Below the pieces are notes generated by a model that saw nothing but the letters and a program-made list of their open reading frames with translations, had not been told where the DNA came from and did no database searches. Of a DNA stretch of 28,872 bases, positions 1 to 7,797 are shown in pieces. The position numbers and the translations under genes were made by a program. Source of the DNA: DATBMY01 sp036554605 (lineage in GTDB: Bacteria; Acidobacteriota; Blastocatellia; UBA7656); the NCBI GenBank assembly GCA_036554605.1, contig DATBMY010000160.1:1-28872 (forward strand). The letters run 5' to 3'. Each line of letters begins with the position of its first letter. Position 1 is the first letter of the stretch.

Positions 1-35
1 ATTTAGAAGGACTTGCGGTTGCGGCCGGCGCAAGA

Positions 36-2063
36 TCAAGGCTCTTCCTCGATCTCCTCCATACGCGGTCCCTCTTCGCCGTTGATCATCGCCCCGTAGG
101 ATAGCGACATCACATCGCCTAAGAGCATGCCGTCGCCCAGAAGCATTCCGTCACCAAGCAGCATGCCGTCTCCGAGCAGTATCCCATCGCCCAGAAGCAT
201 TCCGTCACCAAGCAGCATCCCACAGCCGAGGAACGGCAAACCGTCGCCCAGCAGCATCCCGTTGCTCGTAAGGATGCTCTCGCCCAATACCATGCCGCTC
301 GTCATCAGCATACTGCTGCTGACAAGCGCCCCATCCAATATGACTATTCCGTCGCCAAGCAACATCCCCTGTCCATAAACTTTCTGGTATTTCGTTATGA
401 GATCTATGCCGGTCACATACGTGTAATTCGTTATGATCCCCCGCCCCCAGTTAAAGGTTTGACCCGCGATAGTAGTGGCCGGCGCCGGGGGAGCGCCCGT
501 CAAGAGCGGCGCGCCGAGAAGCGTGCTCGCGGTAAGGTCTTGCCGGACGAGTTTGGCAAGCCTGACCGCGCCTTCTATGTTCAGTTCTCCGGCGCCTTGC
601 TCCAGCATGTTGAAGTTGGCCAGAGGCTGGGCTGTGTACATCAAGAGGGCTTTGACGAGCGAGGGCGTAAGCCTGGGGTTTGCCTGTAGCATCAGCGCCA
701 CCGCCCCGGCCACTATCGGCGTGGCCATCGACGTGCCGCTCAGGCGCATCATGTCTTTCTCTTCGTCGCGCGTCCTCGATGCGTCGAGCTCCGGGTGGGT
801 TTCGACAAGAAGGTTGTCTTCGGCTTGCGCCGCCACCAGTTGATTGCCGGGAGCTACCAGATCGGGCTTGATGAGGTTGTCGTAGCGCTTTGCTCCTTGC
901 GCGTCGGTCCAGAAGCTGCGCGTCGGTCCGCGCGAGCTGTACGTTGCGATGGTATCATCGGCGCGAGCGTCGGTCCCGTAGGTATTGACCGCCCCGACCG
1001 TTATAACCGACGGTTCATTCCCGGGCGAGTGTATGTGGCCATAGATCTTCTGACCGTCGCTTGATCTGCCGTTATTGCCCGCGGCGGCAACTACGACCAC
1101 GCCCGCCTCGACCAGGCGGCGCACGGCCTGGCAGAGCGGGTCATTGCGGTAAGAATCGATCGCGAGCGTGCCGAGACTCATGTTGACGACGCGTATGTTG
1201 TAGGCGGCTCGATTCGACATGAGCCAATCGAGCGCCGCCATGAGCCCCGATATCCTGCCGCGTCCGGCCGCGTCGAGCACGCGCAGGTTGATTATTTTGA
1301 CTCCAGGCGCGATTCCTCTATAGGCCGCCTGTATTCCTCTTGTGCCGCCCGCGAGCAACCCGGCCACGTGAGTGCCATGTCCGTAAGGATCGCTCGTATC
1401 CCTTCCCAGGCCGGTGAAGTCCTGATTGACGATTATGCGGTTCCTGTGGTCCTGGCCTAGAAATGAATCGTGGTCGTTAAATATGCTCGAATCGAGCACG
1501 GCTACGCCGATGCCGCTGCCGTCGAGATTGCCGTTGCCCGGCAGATTGCGCGCGGCAAACGCGCCGCTCGTTGTCTCTACGTGGCCCAGCATCTCTACAT
1601 CCCGGTTTGGCGACACGTAGGCAACCTCTTTGAAGGTGGCAATCTGTTTGGCAAGACTCAGAGGTACTTCCAGCGCGCGCGCATTGAGAGTACTGAAAAG
1701 GCCTTTGAGCCTCACCTGCGCCTGTTCAAGAATACTGTTAAGTCTCGCGCCCGGCTGGCCTTTTAGCTGTACGATGACTTCTAATATGGGGTCTTTGTTC
1801 GCCTGAGCCGAGAGATCCGAATCCCGAGTCGACATATGCTCGACGATATCGGGCGATATTTTCCGTTGTGCCGTAAGAGATGAGTCATCCAGCGTGAGAT
1901 CTTCGATCCTGCCGAACTCGCGTAAGATCTCTTCGCTCGGTCTGCTAGCTTGCTGCGGCTGCGCTTTAATGTCAGACGTTAAGGCGAGCGAGGCCAACAT
2001 CGTGACCACAAGCAGTAAAGCTACGACGCGTGCGGCGCTGCGAAGATTTTTACTTACCCTCAT
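36..2063 (-). CDS. Secreted subtilisin-like (S8) serine protease with C-terminal GMLLGD hexad repeats
   Basis: This 675-residue protein is a probable exported serine endopeptidase. Residues about 10-34 form a signal peptide (basic start, then a long hydrophobic run). Residues about 92-160 resemble an I9-type inhibitory propeptide. The catalytic domain shows Asp191 (VAVLDSS), His229 (GHGTHVAG), oxyanion Asn330 (AAGNNG) and Ser445 (GTSMATP), so the triad is intact. After about residue 510 the chain becomes low in complexity: residues 566-650 are built from 6-residue units of the GMLLGD type, followed by an acidic tail. The ATG start is preceded by GGAGAG at 5-base spacing. The tail is probably a surface-exposed structural or anchoring element, which is inference. 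The protease assignment is very secure; its substrate is unknown. Confidence 0.95.
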   Translation of the reverse strand: MRVSKNLRSAARVVALLLVVTMLASLALTSDIKAQPQQASRPSEEILREFGRIEDLTLDDSSLTAQRKISPDIVEHMSTRDSDLSAQANKDPILEVIVQLKGQPGARLNSILEQAQVRLKGLFSTLNARALEVPLSLAKQIATFKEVAYVSPNRDVEMLGHVETTSGAFAARNLPGNGNLDGSGIGVAVLDSSIFNDHDSFLGQDHRNRIIVNQDFTGLGRDTSDPYGHGTHVAGLLAGGTRGIQAAYRGIAPGVKIINLRVLDAAGRGRISGLMAALDWLMSNRAAYNIRVVNMSLGTLAIDSYRNDPLCQAVRRLVEAGVVVVAAAGNNGRSSDGQKIYGHIHSPGNEPSVITVGAVNTYGTDARADDTIATYSSRGPTRSFWTDAQGAKRYDNLIKPDLVAPGNQLVAAQAEDNLLVETHPELDASRTRDEEKDMMRLSGTSMATPIVAGAVALMLQANPRLTPSLVKALLMYTAQPLANFNMLEQGAGELNIEGAVRLAKLVRQDLTASTLLGAPLLTGAPPAPATTIAGQTFNWGRGIITNYTYVTGIDLITKYQKVYGQGMLLGDGIVILDGALVSSSMLMTSGMVLGESILTSNGMLLGDGLPFLGCGMLLGDGMLLGDGILLGDGMLLGDGMLLGDGMLLGDVMSLSYGAMINGEEGPRMEEIEEEP
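114..368 (-). repeat. 18-bp tandem repeat encoding hexapeptides (GMLLGD)
   Basis: Inside the protease gene the DNA repeats with an 18-bp period. Translated, residues 615-650 are six consecutive near-identical GMLLGD units (one has Ile in place of Met). Residues 566-613 are eight decayed units in the same register, such as GIVILD, GALVSS and GMVLGE. A single extra Cys614 separates the two blocks. The gradient from degenerate to near-perfect copies suggests recent expansion at the 3' end by slippage or unequal recombination. Confidence 0.9.
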
Positions 2064-2290
2064 ATTCTCTCCGAAACGGTATTGAGAAATCGGATACTAA
2101 AGGCAGAGTCAGAACACCCCGTGAGGAATTGGCAAGGCTCGTGCCGCAAAGCAGGGCTTCTTAATTGGTCTAATACAGGGGATTTAGGGGCAAAACCGAA
2201 GCGCCGGAAAGAGTGAAGCGGTCAATATGAGTGCTATCAATCAATCAACATGCAATAAAGGCGGAAAGCTTTGTAATCGATATTAGAAAA

Positions 2291-2938
2291 CTAAGGTTGA
2301 GAACTCAGGCTCTCAAGCGCGCGTTCCGGCCGCCCTGTCCCGATCGATTCCACGAGACGCTTGAAACGGCCGAGGTCCTGTCGCAACATCGAGTCAGGGT
2401 CGCCGCCCGTGACCAGCGCGACGACCTTACCTATGGGGCCAACCGGCTGGTCATAAGTCATCACGGCGAACACGCGAGTTCCGCCGGCGATGGATTCAAA
2501 ATGGACCTCTCCGGCGTTCTCTATGCCGGGGGTGGTCGAGCGCCAGGCGATCATACGACCCGGCATCTTATGAATCAGACGGGAATCCCATTCTACGGTC
2601 TGTCCGAGCGGGCCTTCAACCGTCCAACGATACGCGCCCTCGGCGGTCTTCTTTATCTCCACGACTTTATGCATGAAGCGTGGAAACTCTTCAAAGCTCG
2701 ACCATAGGCGAAATACCTCTTCGGGCGAGGCCTTCACTTCGATTGACTGGCGGACTTCGCGCGGCGCTTCAATGCCGGTCTGCACTCCGGCGACGGTCGC
2801 TATGCTCGAGGCGGCGATCCCCGCGCCGACCACGCCGAAGGCGCTGCCGACGACGCCGCCTTTCTTAAATCCTAAGAAGGCAAGTGCTGCTCCCGCGGCT
2901 GCGGCCACCATTTGTACGGCTTTTTGGTTACTGGCCAT
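2291..2938 (-). CDS. Membrane-anchored SRPBCC (polyketide cyclase/dehydrase-like) protein
   Basis: The protein has 215 residues. Residues about 8-52 are glycine- and alanine-rich and hydrophobic, compatible with one or two membrane passages. Residues about 62-205 match the SRPBCC/START-like helix-grip fold of the COQ10/cyclase type: a strand IEVKASPEEVFRLWSS, then FPRFMHKV, EWDSRLI, and a long C-terminal helix carrying LRQDLGRFKRLVE. Such domains bind hydrophobic ligands, and many bacterial members with an N-terminal hydrophobic region have no known substrate. The ATG start has AGGAG eight bases upstream. No partner gene is obvious nearby, and no clear terminator was seen in the 227 bp before the protease gene, so co-transcription with it is possible. 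Confidence 0.85.
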   Translation of the reverse strand: MASNQKAVQMVAAAAGAALAFLGFKKGGVVGSAFGVVGAGIAASSIATVAGVQTGIEAPREVRQSIEVKASPEEVFRLWSSFEEFPRFMHKVVEIKKTAEGAYRWTVEGPLGQTVEWDSRLIHKMPGRMIAWRSTTPGIENAGEVHFESIAGGTRVFAVMTYDQPVGPIGKVVALVTGGDPDSMLRQDLGRFKRLVESIGTGRPERALESLSSQP

Positions 2939-3022
2939 GGTTTACGCTCCTGTGTGACCTGTTTATAGGCACATATTAGTATACAGCTTTTTGTGAGCAA
3001 TGGATGTGCCAATAATTTCAGC

Positions 3023-3784
3023 TTAGCGGCTGGCGACTTTTGTGAGCGGGCGGGCAAGCGCCGCGGCTTTTTCGCTATATGATTCGAGGTCCTCTTTCAG
3101 ATTCTCGCTGGTGGCAAACAGCCATAGCGGGTACAGGTCGAGCAACACCTCTTGCGCCGTATCGAGGAAGCTACGCCGGGAAAGCCGCGGGACGGTCGCC
3201 GGGAAATACTCTCCCACGGTAAAGCTTTCGAGATTAACCCATCTGCGCGCGGTTGCGGGCAGCGGCCATTTGGTTACGGCGGAGCTTTCGCCCCCGGCAA
3301 GCTCCCAATAGTTTTCGGCTATGCGCCGCTCGTCGAGATAGCGCTGAAAAAGGCGCGGGCTCTTTCTTATGCTTTGCTGCACCGGCCCGGTCCTCAGCTC
3401 TCTGTAGCCGCCGGGATAAAAACCGACCGAGATGCCATGGCTATATATTCCCGCGTAAAGCAGGGCTTCGCTTGTCCAGCGCCTCTTGCGGCGCGGAAAT
3501 CTCACGTAGAGATAGGGGTGATAGGGGGGGCGGTTGCGATGAAATCGCGGGTCGCTATTAATCCTGCTGATCGTGCGGCCTATGCGAGGCGTCGTCTCGA
3601 ACTCGTCGTTGAGCATGGCGAGCATCGGGCCAAGCTCGGCGACAAAGGCTTTTACCGGCGCGAGCACCTGCGAGCGGTAGTCTAAACGATGCTCATCGAA
3701 CCAATCTTTATTGTTGTTTTCGGCGAGGGCAGACAGGTAGTTGAACAATCCCGCCTTAAAACCTTCAAAACGGACGCAATTCAT
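3023..3784 (-). CDS. DUF2461 family protein
   Basis: The protein has 253 residues. The pattern FKAGLFNYLSALAENNNKDWFDEHR near the N-terminus, then PRIGRTISRINSDPRFHRNRPPY and the YxxxRFPR stretch, is characteristic of the DUF2461/TIGR02453 family, whose function is unknown. It is soluble, with no signal peptide. An in-frame GTG lies six codons upstream (3802), but the ATG at 3784 is preceded by AGAGG at 7-base spacing and starts just before the conserved region, so it is preferred. The gene is divergent from the DUF5666 gene that follows. Confidence 0.85.
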   Translation of the reverse strand: MNCVRFEGFKAGLFNYLSALAENNNKDWFDEHRLDYRSQVLAPVKAFVAELGPMLAMLNDEFETTPRIGRTISRINSDPRFHRNRPPYHPYLYVRFPRRKRRWTSEALLYAGIYSHGISVGFYPGGYRELRTGPVQQSIRKSPRLFQRYLDERRIAENYWELAGGESSAVTKWPLPATARRWVNLESFTVGEYFPATVPRLSRRSFLDTAQEVLLDLYPLWLFATSENLKEDLESYSEKAAALARPLTKVASR

Positions 3785-3875
3785 TGAGCGCCTCTTCTGC
3801 ACCGGTGCCGCCGGGGGCCGGAACCTTGATTATGGGCTGAGCTTAAATCCTCGGCCGCCGGAATGTCAACCGCTC

Positions 3876-3958
3876 GCCCGCCGACCCGTGAGGCGGGCCT
3901 CTCGGATAATCACCCGCGGCGGTTTTATTCCTCGCCGGAATAAAACTTCGTATTTTTT
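3876..3958 (+). promoter_or_regulatory. Two hairpins ahead of the DUF5666 gene
   Basis: Two inverted repeats lie in the divergent intergenic region. One pairs GCCCGCC (3876-3882) with GGCGGGC (3892-3898). The other pairs GTTTTATTCC (3922-3931) with GGAATAAAAC (3937-3946) around a 5-base loop and is followed four bases later by a T-rich run (3951-3958). The second has terminator-like features although it lies upstream of a gene. A TATAAA at 3975-3980 could be the -10 of a promoter downstream of it, though no good -35 is visible. Either the second hairpin separates the divergent units or it attenuates a longer leader. Confidence 0.4.
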
Positions 3959-4013
3959 CGCCCCGGCCGCGCTCTATAAAGGCGTGGGAGATAAAAACAA
4001 TCGGAGGTTTTTA

Positions 4014-5081
4014 ATGAAGAGCGGCAGTATCAAATTAGTCACGATTCTTGCATTGATGATAAGCATATTCCCCGCGAGCCGGGCCATGGCCGGCAATGAT
4101 GATATGCGGCAGATGAGCAGTGGCGAATTCAAATTCACCGGTACCGTCGAGCAGATGCCCGAAGGCGGCCCGATCGGTCAGTGGCGAATCGCACAGCGCA
4201 CTGTGCACGTAAGCGGCTCAACCTATATTGAAGAGAGTGATGGCCGGCTATCTGTCGGAGCCCTGGTCAAAGTAGAGGGATTCCTTCGGGGCGACGGTTC
4301 TATTGACGCAAAGGAAATGGAAGTAGAACGCAGCGGCCAGGGGGGCGGCAACGGCGGCGGCAATGGGAACGATGACAACAGCCGTCCCGGCACCGAGTTT
4401 AAAGGTACGATTGAATCATTCCCGAATTCGGCTGGCTTTATAGGCGAATGGCGCGTCGGCGGCCGCGCGGTCAACGTCACTTCCTCTACGCGCATAGAGA
4501 CCGAGCATGGCCCGGTCGCCGTGGGCGCGTTCGTTGAGGTCAAAGGCTCTTTGAACCCCGACGGCTCAATGAACGCTACCAAGATCGAGACCAAATCTAA
4601 CGTCAACGGCGGAGACGGCCGGGACGAGCTGAAAGGCGTAATCGGGAGCCTCCCCTCGTCGGGGCTCGTTGGCGACTGGACGGTTGCCGGCCGCACTGTT
4701 CGCGTGACATCGTCGACTTCCATTAACCAGGAGCATGGCGCGGCCGTGGTCGGAGCCTTCGTCGAGGTCCACGGAGCAATGCGCTCCGACGGCTCAATAG
4801 ATGCAACAAGGATTGAAGTCAACCCCGGCGGGTCGAATGACAACGGCGGCGGCAGTGGAAGCGGCGGCGGCAATGCGAACTTCAAGGGCAGAATCGAATC
4901 GCTACCTGCCTCCGGTTTCGTGGGCGAGTGGACGATAGGCGGCCGCACGGTTCACGTTCTGACTTCAACGAGGCTCAAGACCGAGCACGGGCCGCTCGCG
5001 CTCGGCGTGCGAGTGAAAGTGAAAGGGATACGCATGGCGGACGGCTCGATAGTCGCCACGCGCATCCAGGTGAAGGACTAG
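4014..5081 (+). CDS. Secreted protein with four DUF5666 repeats
   Basis: The ATG at 4014 is preceded by GGAGG at 4003-4007 (6-base spacing), and a signal peptide follows at once (residues 1-26, ending near SRAMA). The frame stays open upstream, but the signal peptide fixes this start. The 355-residue protein contains four copies of a ~65-residue unit at about 39-105, 128-193, 206-269 and 289-354. Each follows the pattern F.G.IES.P..G..G.W.(I/V)..R.V.V...T.I...HG...VGA.V.V.G....DGSI.A..I.V, which matches DUF5666, a small beta-rich domain of unknown role in exported proteins. Flexible Gly/Asn/Asp linkers join the units. The function is unknown; a periplasmic or outer-surface location is inferred from the signal peptide. 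Confidence 0.85.
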   Translation: MKSGSIKLVTILALMISIFPASRAMAGNDDMRQMSSGEFKFTGTVEQMPEGGPIGQWRIAQRTVHVSGSTYIEESDGRLSVGALVKVEGFLRGDGSIDAKEMEVERSGQGGGNGGGNGNDDNSRPGTEFKGTIESFPNSAGFIGEWRVGGRAVNVTSSTRIETEHGPVAVGAFVEVKGSLNPDGSMNATKIETKSNVNGGDGRDELKGVIGSLPSSGLVGDWTVAGRTVRVTSSTSINQEHGAAVVGAFVEVHGAMRSDGSIDATRIEVNPGGSNDNGGGSGSGGGNANFKGRIESLPASGFVGEWTIGGRTVHVLTSTRLKTEHGPLALGVRVKVKGIRMADGSIVATRIQVKD

Positions 5082-5095
5082 AGTTAATATGATCC

Positions 5096-5129
5096 GCGGC
5101 GGGCCTGCTTCACTGGGCAGGCCCGCCGC
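5096..5129 (+). terminator. Strong 13-bp hairpin after the DUF5666 gene
   Basis: GCGGCGGGCCTGC (5096-5108) pairs perfectly with 5117-5129 around an 8-base loop, 15 bases after the stop codon. No T-tract follows, so it may act as a transcript-end stabiliser or a weak terminator rather than a classical intrinsic terminator. Confidence 0.6.
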
Positions 5130-5413
5130 TTCACCGCGGACTACGTTGGGCAATGCCTAACGGGCTGTTGGGAAAACGACTGTTATAAAACAGCGACCGC
5201 TTCTTATCTGAGATCCGCTTTTACCCGCCTTGAAGTGACGGTCATCACGCTGGATGGTGATTGAATTCACTTACCGAACTGGAGGTTTTACTTATACTCG
5301 GCACGGAAAGCTGTATTCCCAATAGCTGCTGAGGCGGCAGCTTCCGGCACTGTGCTTAATACTCAAATCACTCGGATGATTGGGATCGAACCCTCTCGTC
5401 ATAAGGAGGCTTT
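5130..5413. other. Intergenic region without a recognised gene
   Basis: No open frame with coding character is visible on either strand. It holds short inverted repeats (CTGTT/AACAG near 5180; AGCTGC/GCAGCT near 5330) and a TATACT near 5294 without a convincing -35. It presumably contains the promoter of the downstream secreted-protein gene, whose ribosome-binding site AAGGAGG is at 5403-5409. Confidence 0.4.
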
Positions 5414-6217
5414 ATGCGAAAACTAAGCTTAGTAGTTGCGATTATGATATTGATTGCGGGCGTCTCGGCCGAGGCGCAGAAGAAAAAGAAGGGTGTTGAC
5501 CTGCCCGGGCGTCCGATCGTTGCTATGCCTAATATCGCGATCCAAGACGACGCTGGCGGCGGCTTTATCGACCTGAACCCTTCGACCGGCGCGTACAAGT
5601 GCAACTTCTGCGAGTATAACTACGTGATGTACGGGACCGGGCAGGTAAAGATAGAAGGCTGCAGCCTCTACTTTTCCGACATCAAAGATGGTTACCGGCT
5701 GGTCATCTCCGTCGATCTTTGCCTGCAGCAAGGCAAGGCGGCCATCGAAGTCGACACCATGCCTGACGGCACAAAGATGAGCGTGCGCGAATACTGGACC
5801 GACATTGACCTTCGCAACGACAACATGGAATGCGTGCAGGCGGGAATTACGCCGCAACTGCCCCGGCCCTTACCTCCTCCAACGGAAGCCACACTCATAA
5901 ACATACAGGATGATCTGGGCAGCGGGTTTATCGTTTTCAACACCAGCACCGGCGAGTACAAGTGTCACTTCTGCAAGTCCAACTACACTATGTATGGGAC
6001 CGGCCAGATAAAGACCGATGGCTGCAACCTGTACTTCGAAGACCTGAAAGACGGGTACAGGATTCTGATCTCCTTGAGCCTGTGCGATCATCAGGGCAAG
6101 GCGGCCATCGAAGTCGACCGGATGCCCGACGGCACGCCGATGACGATGCGTGAGTACTGGACCGACATAAACATGCAGGACTCCATCATGGATTGCGCGG
6201 GAACTATAAGCAAGTAA
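5414..6217 (+). CDS. Secreted protein of two exact-register cysteine-bearing repeats, unknown family
   Basis: The ATG is preceded by AAGGAGG with 4-base spacing. Residues 1-22 form a signal peptide ending near AEA/QKKKK. The mature chain is two ~100-residue repeats (41-140 and 162-261) joined by a proline-rich linker. The copies align without a gap at an offset of exactly 121 residues. Five cysteines are kept in each (63, 66, 83, 103, 140 and 184, 187, 204, 224, 261), as are IQDD, the CxFC pair, MYGTGQ, YF.D.KDGYR, QGKAAIEVD.MPDGT and REYWTDI. I do not recognise the domain. The cysteines may form disulfides or bind a metal or cofactor, but the odd number per repeat argues against a simple closed disulfide set within one repeat. 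Confidence 0.85.
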   Translation: MRKLSLVVAIMILIAGVSAEAQKKKKGVDLPGRPIVAMPNIAIQDDAGGGFIDLNPSTGAYKCNFCEYNYVMYGTGQVKIEGCSLYFSDIKDGYRLVISVDLCLQQGKAAIEVDTMPDGTKMSVREYWTDIDLRNDNMECVQAGITPQLPRPLPPPTEATLINIQDDLGSGFIVFNTSTGEYKCHFCKSNYTMYGTGQIKTDGCNLYFEDLKDGYRILISLSLCDHQGKAAIEVDRMPDGTPMTMREYWTDINMQDSIMDCAGTISK

Positions 6218-6253
6218 GTCTCAGTTCAGAACAAGAATAAGCTGGCAAGGGGT

Positions 6254-6290
6254 AAGGGCTGGGTCGCGAGACTTCAGCCCTTCGGTTTTT
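6254..6290 (+). terminator. Intrinsic terminator after the repeat protein gene
   Basis: AAGGGCTG (6254-6261) pairs with CAGCCCTT (6275-6282), and a T-run follows at 6286-6290. It lies 36 bases after the stop codon. Confidence 0.75.
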
Positions 6291-6336
6291 CACGCGAGAT
6301 GTTTTCCCTTACGCAAGCGCTATATGGGAAGTTACA

Positions 6337-6365
6337 TTGAAGCCGCTGGCGCGCGATTGTAGAAT
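6337..6365 (+). promoter_or_regulatory. Sigma-70-like promoter, probably giving a leaderless mRNA
   Basis: TTGAAG (6337-6342), a 17-base spacer and TAGAAT (6360-6365) form a good housekeeping promoter. The ATG at 6373 is exactly seven bases after the -10, so transcription would start at or next to the start codon. The TTG at 6337, a possible alternative start codon, is then part of the -35 box. Confidence 0.6.
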
Positions 6366-6372
6366 CTCTTCT

Positions 6373-7395
6373 ATGCGCGAGCCATCGTACATGAGACTTC
6401 TTGAGACAGGCGAGCTTGAGCATCGCGTCGAGCGATTGATGGAGATGCTGCGCGTTTGCAGGATATGCCCGCGCGATTGCGATATCAACAGATTGGACGA
6501 TGAAGTCGCGGCCTGCTATTCGGGCCTTCTGCCGATAGTCTCGACCTACACGCCGCACTTCGGCGAAGAGCCCGCCCTGGTCGGCACGCATGGAGCGGGC
6601 AACGTCTTTTTGGGTCTGTGCAATCTGCGCTGCGTCTATTGTCAGAACCACCAGATCAGCCAGACTTTCAAACAGCAGCGCGGCAACGAAGTATCTTTCG
6701 AGCATCTTGCCGACATTTTTTTAGAGTTACAGCGACGCGGCTGCCATAACATAAACTGGGTTTCACCGACCCACTTCGTGCCCCAGCTACTCAAATCGCT
6801 TTACATCGCGGCGCGGCGCGGCCTGCGTATTCCAATAGTTTATAACACTAATGCATACGACTCGGTCGATGTGCTGAGACTATTAGACGGCATAGTCGAT
6901 ATATACCTGCCCGACCTGAAATACAGCGACGACAACGCAGGGCGAGAGTATTCTAAAGTGACCGGCTACGTAGGCCATTCGCGCGCCGCCATAAAAGAGA
7001 TGTACTGTCAGGTGGGCGACCGGCTTGAGATTGATCAAAGCGGGCTGCTCAAGCGCGGACTTGTCATACGCCTGCTCGTATTGCCAAACGACATTGCGGG
7101 AATATCGGATTCGCTCACCTGGATACGCGACGAGCTATCCCCGAAGCTAGCCGTCAGCTTGATGGCGCAGTACTTCCCCACAAATAAAGTCGGGCTCGAC
7201 CGCTATCCGCTCATATCGCGCAAGATTCGACTTGGCGAATGGCTCGAAGCCATCGAGCACATGGAGCGTCTAGGCATGGACGAGGGCTGGCTACAGGATT
7301 TTGATTCGGCCGCCGAGTATTATCGCCCCGATTTTGGCGACGCCCAGACTCCGTTTAAGGACATATCCGACTTTCTGCCCGGAGAGCCGCGGTGA
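6373..7395 (+). CDS. Radical SAM protein, PflX-like (COG1313 type)
   Basis: The 340-residue protein has the radical SAM cluster motif C83-N-L-R-C87-V-Y-C90, within FLGLCNLRCVYCQNHQIS. Ahead of it is a second cysteine set typical of the PflX-like group: C29, C32 and C36 (CRICPRDCDINR) plus C48. Conserved HFGEEP and GTHGAGNVF stretches also fit. Members resemble pyruvate formate-lyase activating enzymes, but their substrates are largely unknown and no formate lyase or other glycyl-radical enzyme lies nearby. An in-frame TTG at 6337 would add 12 residues. The ATG at 6373 is preferred because it sits just downstream of a promoter and no Shine-Dalgarno sequence is seen for either. Confidence 0.88.
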   Translation: MREPSYMRLLETGELEHRVERLMEMLRVCRICPRDCDINRLDDEVAACYSGLLPIVSTYTPHFGEEPALVGTHGAGNVFLGLCNLRCVYCQNHQISQTFKQQRGNEVSFEHLADIFLELQRRGCHNINWVSPTHFVPQLLKSLYIAARRGLRIPIVYNTNAYDSVDVLRLLDGIVDIYLPDLKYSDDNAGREYSKVTGYVGHSRAAIKEMYCQVGDRLEIDQSGLLKRGLVIRLLVLPNDIAGISDSLTWIRDELSPKLAVSLMAQYFPTNKVGLDRYPLISRKIRLGEWLEAIEHMERLGMDEGWLQDFDSAAEYYRPDFGDAQTPFKDISDFLPGEPR

Positions 7396-7586
7396 ACTTC
7401 AATGCGCGGCGCGGGAGCGAGCTCGTCCCGGTAGCTGCGCGCGCCATACCATACATACTTCGCGCCGTCGTAATATAAGAACCCGGGCTCGCCATTCAGG
7501 GTCTGTCTAATGACGTCGCCAAGAATCGTGGGTAATGGGCTCTTGCCAGCATAAGCGCGCTGGATCGATTCTTTCAGCAGAATCAA
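7320..7586 (-). CDS. Possible small protein of unknown function (weak start)
   Basis: An 88-codon frame runs against the end of the radical SAM gene, overlapping its last 76 bases. The stretch TLNGEPGFLYYDGAKYVWYG has aromatic-rich, protein-like composition. Against it, the start would be a TTG without a ribosome-binding site, and the frame opens only a few codons earlier (7613). It may be a degraded gene remnant, a real small gene with a non-standard start, or spurious. No family was recognised. Confidence 0.3.
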   Translation of the reverse strand: MILLKESIQRAYAGKSPLPTILGDVIRQTLNGEPGFLYYDGAKYVWYGARSYRDELAPAPRIEVHRGSPGRKSDMSLNGVWASPKSGR

Positions 7587-7781
7587 TACAAGCAGTTTTA
7601 AGTACTTCTTTTCTCACATCAAACCGACCCGCCTCTAACGCGAGACACGCCCGGTCATTGTACTTAAACCATGATCGGATCAGGTAAATATTTTTTAACT
7701 CGCATTCTCTAATTCAGGCTTTTTATAGGCCACAAGGCTGCCGGAGGGGCTGAGAAAAAAGACACAAACGGAAATAAAGTA

Positions 7782-7790
7782 TGTTAGAAT
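7782..7790 (+). promoter_or_regulatory. Extended -10 promoter for the 51-residue zinc-ribbon gene
   Basis: TGTTAGAAT is an extended -10 element (TGn followed by TAGAAT at 7785-7790); no clear -35 is seen. The ATG at 7798 again lies exactly seven bases after the hexamer, and no Shine-Dalgarno sequence intervenes, so a leaderless transcript is likely. Confidence 0.55.
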
Positions 7791-7797
7791 TCAGGCT

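Noticed and set aside
114..260. Regular short repeats that could suggest a CRISPR array
   Set aside because: The 18-bp period has no spacers and stays in frame within the protease gene, encoding hexapeptides.
4223..4948. Minus-strand frame opposite the DUF5666 gene
   Set aside because: Its Pro/Ser-rich repeats are the antisense image of the repeated domain; no start signal or family features.
5382..5393. GGGATCGAACCC, resembling a tRNA T-arm on the minus strand
   Set aside because: No acceptor, D-arm or anticodon arm can be built around it on either strand.
6337..6372. TTG start adding 12 residues to the radical SAM protein
   Set aside because: The TTG coincides with a -35 box, the added segment overlaps the promoter, and no ribosome-binding site is present.
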